Below are positions 60,693-64,000 of a stretch of 64,000 nt of DNA, one piece after another (within the stretch, counting starts at the first letter, position 1; every line of letters begins with the position of its first letter). The position numbers and the translations under genes are program-made. Source of the stretch: Hyphomicrobiales bacterium (GTDB lineage Bacteria; Pseudomonadota; Alphaproteobacteria; Rhizobiales; Beijerinckiaceae); assembly GCA_027489955.1 (NCBI GenBank), contig JAIXYZ010000002.1, positions 1 through 64,000 of the forward strand. Direction: 5' to 3'. The notes below the pieces were generated by a model. It was not told the DNA's origin, ran no database searches, and worked only from the letters and a program-made list of their open reading frames with translations.

Positions 60693-61115
60693 TCAGTTCT
60701 TGCGGACGGTCGCGGTCGTCTCGCCTGCGCCGCCGGCCGCGGCGGCCTTCGGGGCGCCCTTCTCGGGCGGCGTGCAGACGACCTTCTCCTCGAAGACGTA
60801 GCAGACGCTCATGGCGCCGGTGCGCTGGTCGACGCGGAAGACGCCGCCCTCGCGCTCGTGGCGGGAGGCGAGGAGCGCGTATTCCGACGGCTCCTGCTTG
60901 GAGGCGCCTTCGCCCGCCGGGAAGCAGAGCGTCACGCCGATCGACCCTTCCTGCAGGCCGTACTGGCAGGCGCCCACCTCGCCGGTGACCCGGTCGATGC
61001 GGTAGACGCGGTTGAGGTCCGTCTGCGGCGCCGGCATGAACTCGAACTGGCCTGCGGTTGCGGCCGTCGCGGCGAAGACGAGGGCGATGGGCAGGAGGCG
61101 GGCAAGACGCGGCAT
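60693..61115 (-). CDS. Secreted protein with a duplicated VYRID-TG-C motif
   Basis: 140 aa. A signal peptide (about 1-22) precedes two similar modules: VYRIDRVTGEVGACQY with a partner Cys in VTLCFPAGEGA, and VFRVDQRTGAMSVCYV with a partner Cys in KVVCTPPEKGA. Each could form one disulfide-linked beta unit. The last 25 residues are Ala/Gly/Thr-rich and low complexity. Family not recognised. It is divergent from the phosphatase gene. Confidence 0.75.
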   Translation of the reverse strand: MPRLARLLPIALVFAATAATAGQFEFMPAPQTDLNRVYRIDRVTGEVGACQYGLQEGSIGVTLCFPAGEGASKQEPSEYALLASRHEREGGVFRVDQRTGAMSVCYVFEEKVVCTPPEKGAPKAAAAGGAGETTATVRKN

Positions 61116-61250
61116 GGCGGCGATCCGTGACGGAGCATGGTCTGACCCCCATGGGACAGCGTCATGGTTAGCAAAGGGTTAAGCGCACGCGCCCCGCGAT
61201 TGACGGGACCGGCCCGGAGCGGCACAAGCGCGCCGACATCCGGAGAGATC

Positions 61251-61991
61251 ATGTCCGCCATCCCCAGCTCCGCCGCCGGCCCCAGCTCCGCCACTGGCCC
61301 TCACGCCTTCCCAGCCCTGAGTTCGCGCGCCACGATCGTGTTCGACCTCGACGGCACGCTGGCCGAGACCGCGCCGGACATCTTTGCCGTGCTCAACCTG
61401 ATCCTCCAGCGCGAGGGGCTAGAGGCCGTGCCGGCGACCAGGGCGCGCGACCTCGTCGGCGCGGGCGCCCGCGTCCTCATCGAGCGCGGCTTTGCCCTCT
61501 ACGGCCGGACGCTGGACGCCGCCAAGCTGGACGCGCTCTTCGCCCTGTTCCTGGAGCTCTATGCCGACCGGATCGCGGACGAGTCGACGCTGTTTCCCGG
61601 CGTCGTCGGCGCGCTGGACACGCTGGCCCGGCGCGGCCACAGGCTGGCGGTCTGCACCAACAAGCCGGAGCGCCATGCGCGCCTGCTGCTGGAGGCGCTG
61701 GGCGTCGACGGGCGGTTCGGCGCGATCTCCGGCCGGGACACGTTCGCGCATTTCAAGCCCGATCCGCGCCATCTCACCCTCACCATCGAGGCGGCCGGCG
61801 GCGACCCGGCGGACGCGATCATGGTGGGCGACAGCCGCACCGACGTGCTGACGGCGCGGGCGGCGAAGCTGCCGGTGATCTGCGTGCCCTTCGGCTACAC
61901 GGACGTGCCGGTGGAGGAGCTGTCGCCCGACATCATCATCCCGCATTTCGACGACCTTGCCGACGCGGTGGCGCGCCTCGTCGGCGCCTGA
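61251..61991 (+). CDS. gph: Phosphoglycolate phosphatase-like HAD hydrolase
   Basis: HAD-superfamily phosphatase (246 aa). Motif I is VFDLDGTLAETAPD, motif II VCTNKPERHARLLLEALG, the motif III lysine is in FAHFKPDPRH, and motif IV is MVGDSRTDVLTA. This order and the helical cap match Gph, which removes the phosphate from 2-phosphoglycolate. ATG 61251 follows GGAGAG; the first 20 residues are Ser/Ala/Gly-rich and probably unstructured. Confidence 0.88.
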   Translation: MSAIPSSAAGPSSATGPHAFPALSSRATIVFDLDGTLAETAPDIFAVLNLILQREGLEAVPATRARDLVGAGARVLIERGFALYGRTLDAAKLDALFALFLELYADRIADESTLFPGVVGALDTLARRGHRLAVCTNKPERHARLLLEALGVDGRFGAISGRDTFAHFKPDPRHLTLTIEAAGGDPADAIMVGDSRTDVLTARAAKLPVICVPFGYTDVPVEELSPDIIIPHFDDLADAVARLVGA

Positions 61992-62054
61992 CGCAGATCA
62001 AGGCAGCGCCCGCATCGCGGGTCCATCGTCCTCCGCAACTAGGAGGACACGCAC

Positions 62055-62897
62055 ATGCTGCCTGACATCAAGAGCATCCTCATCGCGCTGACCGCCGTGC
62101 GGGACGAGGCCGAGGCGGTCTCGGCCCTGCCCTACGGCCTGTCGCTGGCGGCCGCGGCGGGGGCGCATGCGAGCGTCCGCTGCGCGGCGGTCCGGATCAT
62201 CCTGCCGAGCGGCTACATCTACGATGCCGGGGCCGACCTCCTGGCCGGGGAGAACGAGCGGCTGAAGGACATCGCCGCCCGCACCGCCGCCGCCGCGGAG
62301 ACCCAGGCCCGGCTCGCCGGTGTCGCCGCCGACGTGCGCACGGACCTGCTGCTCTACGACGACGTGGCCCAGAGCTTCGTGGAGGCCGCGCGCTCCCGCG
62401 ACCTGTCCATCGTGGATGCGGGCATCGGCCTCGCCGACATCGACCGGGGCCTCGTGGAATCGCTGATCTTCGACAGCGGCCGCCCGCTCGTCGTCGTGCC
62501 GCGCGGCAGCGACCGGTTCCGCGGCGAGCGGATCGTGGTGGCCTGGGACGGCAGCGCCCGCGCGGCGCGGGCGGTGCACGACGCCCTGCCCTTCCTCAAG
62601 GCGGCGTCGGACGTGCGGATCGTGACGATTTCGGGGGAGAAGGATCTGGCGGGCTCGGTGCCGGGCGCCGACATCGCGGCGCACCTTGCCCGTCATGGCC
62701 TCGCCGTGACGCTGGCCTCGCTGCCGGTGGGGCGGGACGGGGCCGGGGCGACCCTGCGCCAGTATGCCGAGGAGCAGAAGGCCGACATGGTGGTCATGGG
62801 CGCCTACGCCCATTCCCGGCTGTGGCAGTTCGTGCTCGGGGGCGTCACCCGCACGATGCTGGAGGACGCCCCCGTTCCGATACTGATGTCCTATTGA
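62055..62897 (+). CDS. Tandem-type universal stress protein
   Basis: 280 aa. The C-terminal half is a clear UspA domain: ERIVVAWDGSARAARAVHDA at its start and MVVMGAYAHSRLWQFVLGGV, then TRTMLEDAPVPILMSY at its end. The N-terminal half is a diverged copy beginning IKSILIALTAVRDEAEAVSA. AGGAGG lies upstream of the ATG. Expressed alone; its stop lies 3 bp from the convergent L,D-transpeptidase stop. Confidence 0.9.
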   Translation: MLPDIKSILIALTAVRDEAEAVSALPYGLSLAAAAGAHASVRCAAVRIILPSGYIYDAGADLLAGENERLKDIAARTAAAAETQARLAGVAADVRTDLLLYDDVAQSFVEAARSRDLSIVDAGIGLADIDRGLVESLIFDSGRPLVVVPRGSDRFRGERIVVAWDGSARAARAVHDALPFLKAASDVRIVTISGEKDLAGSVPGADIAAHLARHGLAVTLASLPVGRDGAGATLRQYAEEQKADMVVMGAYAHSRLWQFVLGGVTRTMLEDAPVPILMSY

Positions 62898-62900
62898 GGA

Positions 62901-63659
62901 TCAGTAATAGCCGTAGGTGCGGCGGGCGCGGCCATAGGGCGCGTCCAGCGGCTCGGCGGAGGCGATCAGATCCTCGTCGGCCGGCGGCGCGTTCTGGATG
63001 ACCACGACCTTCGTGCCGACGGGCACGCGGTTATAGAGGTCGATCACGTCCTGGTTGAACATGCGGATGCAGCCCGAGGACACGGCCTGGCCGATCGTGT
63101 CCGGCTCGGAGGTCCCGTGGATGCGGTAGAGCGTGTCACGGCCGTCCTTGTGCAGGTACAGGGCGCGCGGACCGAGCGGATTCTCCAGGCCGGGGGGCAT
63201 GCCGCCCGCCCAGCGCGCGTTCCGCTCCGGCTCGCGGCGGATCATGTCGGCGGTGGGCGTCCAGCGCGGCCAGGGCTGCTTGCGGCCGACCTGCGCAGTG
63301 CCGGCCCAGGCAAGGCCCTCCTTGCCGACGCCGATGCCGTAGCGCAGGGCGCGGCCGTTCTCGCGCACCAGGTAGAGGAAGCGGTTGGCGGTATCGACGA
63401 CGATCGTGCCCGGCTCGTGCGGCGTCCGGTAATTCACCTCCTGGCGCAGGAAGCGGGGATCGACGTCGGAAATGTCCGTGGCCGGAAGCGGATAGGTCTC
63501 GTCCGGACGCTCGGCATACATCGCGACATACATCGGGTCCGGGCCGCGCACGACCGGCACCTCCTGCACCTGGGCGGTCTGGCAGGCCGCGAGGGCGAGG
63601 GTCGCGGCGATCGCGGCGGCGACGGCGCGGAGCCGGGAGAAGGCGGGGCGGGGCAACAT
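62901..63659 (-). CDS. L,D-transpeptidase lipoprotein (YkuD family)
   Basis: Periplasmic enzyme that forms 3-3 crosslinks in peptidoglycan or joins proteins to it (252 aa). The N-terminus is a lipoprotein signal with lipobox LAAC (Cys26). The YkuD domain starts about residue 84 (TIVVDTANRFLYLV) and ends with His181 (RIHGTSEP) and the catalytic Cys197 in SSGCIRM. ATG 63659 was chosen for the signal peptide; a longer in-frame start at 63785 lacks one. Many alphaproteobacteria have several such enzymes. Confidence 0.93.
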   Translation of the reverse strand: MLPRPAFSRLRAVAAAIAATLALAACQTAQVQEVPVVRGPDPMYVAMYAERPDETYPLPATDISDVDPRFLRQEVNYRTPHEPGTIVVDTANRFLYLVRENGRALRYGIGVGKEGLAWAGTAQVGRKQPWPRWTPTADMIRREPERNARWAGGMPPGLENPLGPRALYLHKDGRDTLYRIHGTSEPDTIGQAVSSGCIRMFNQDVIDLYNRVPVGTKVVVIQNAPPADEDLIASAEPLDAPYGRARRTYGYY

Positions 63660-63903
63660 GGGTGAACGTCCTCGACGATAGGTCAGGTGGCGAGCGATTC
63701 GGGGGGCACGCTCCGGCGCCCCTCTTGTCCGGCCGATCAAGGCGGACAAGGTGGCAGGACCTTGGACCAATTGGTTCAGGATCATGGCAGCCCGCCCCTG
63801 TCGCCCGGACGCAACAGCAACGCGCCCGGCCCGGATTCGGAACGGCCGATCACGGAAACGTGAAACAGGGCGGAAATGGCGCTGGAGGGGTGCGAACGAG
63901 GGA

Positions 63904-63978
63904 TGGTGGGCGCGACAGGGATTGAACCTGTGACCCCTCCCGTGTGAAGGGAGTGCTCTCCCGCTGAGCTACGCGCCC
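63904..63978 (-). tRNA. tRNA-Val (anticodon CAC)
   Basis: 75 nt including CCA. The acceptor stem is GGGCGCG paired with CGCGCCC, discriminator A. The anticodon stem CTCCC/GGGAG encloses TTCACAC, giving CAC for the GUG codon. The T-arm is ACAGG-TTCAATC-CCTGT. Confidence 0.95.
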
Positions 63979-64000
63979 GCCTCGTCGAGACGTGGGCCGC

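Noticed and set aside
1-64000. CRISPR array, rRNA genes, complete insertion sequence or prophage
   Set aside because: No spaced short repeats, rRNA sequence, transposase or phage structural gene was found on reading the window.

Overview
The window is one stretch of a high-GC alphaproteobacterial chromosome. The gene content suggests Hyphomicrobiales: class II DAHP synthase, TctABC, TRAP and spermidine/iron-type ABC transporters, TadE/TadG, and small secreted rhizobial-type proteins. I cannot name a genus. Genes are densely packed and no gene-free gap exceeds about 300 bp.

Layout. (1) 1-1202: a partial chemotaxis receptor. (2) 1449-7930: a PotABCD-like ABC importer, a divergent RpiR-type regulator and an N-acyl-D-amino-acid deacylase-type amidohydrolase. 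The same TGCAAT-N4-ATTGCA palindrome lies upstream of the importer and of the hydrolase, so this looks like one small regulon. (3) 8025-16050: a catabolic operon read leftward (BKACE enzyme, TRAP transporter P-Q-M, RidA-like protein, fused E1 dehydrogenase, HpcH/HpaI aldolase) with a divergent PAS-LuxR regulator. (4) 16149-25407: an AfuABC/FbpABC-like importer next to a PgtABC-like three-part sensor (sensor binding protein, histidine kinase, sigma-54 activator). A sigma-54 promoter precedes the importer's binding-protein gene. (5) 25472-27437: a LysR gene divergent from a class A beta-lactamase gene.

(6) 27477-41399: accessory DNA at a tRNA-Arg(CCG) gene. The main element (29365-41370) is bounded by a 48-bp direct repeat of the tRNA 3' end. 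It carries two tyrosine recombinases, a res-nuclease-mod restriction operon of type III character, an unknown 446-aa protein and two small DNA-binding proteins. To its left are an HNH nuclease and a four-cysteine uracil-DNA-glycosylase-like protein. A third, decayed tRNA fragment at 28508 points to repeated insertion at the same tRNA. The element separates the beta-lactamase/LysR pair from an ampG-like gene, whose product would normally supply the inducing muropeptides.

(7) 41688-63978: mostly housekeeping genes. These are AmpG-like permease, acyltransferase, NAD synthetase, DAHP synthase, a TetR-controlled oxidoreductase/membrane-protein locus, TadE/TadG, glutathione reductase with an O-antigen-ligase-like protein, TctCBA, DUF2059, RpiA, a phosphatase, a universal stress protein, an L,D-transpeptidase and tRNA-Val(CAC).

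All positions, motifs and repeats come from reading the sequence. Family names rest on recognised motifs and were not checked against any database.
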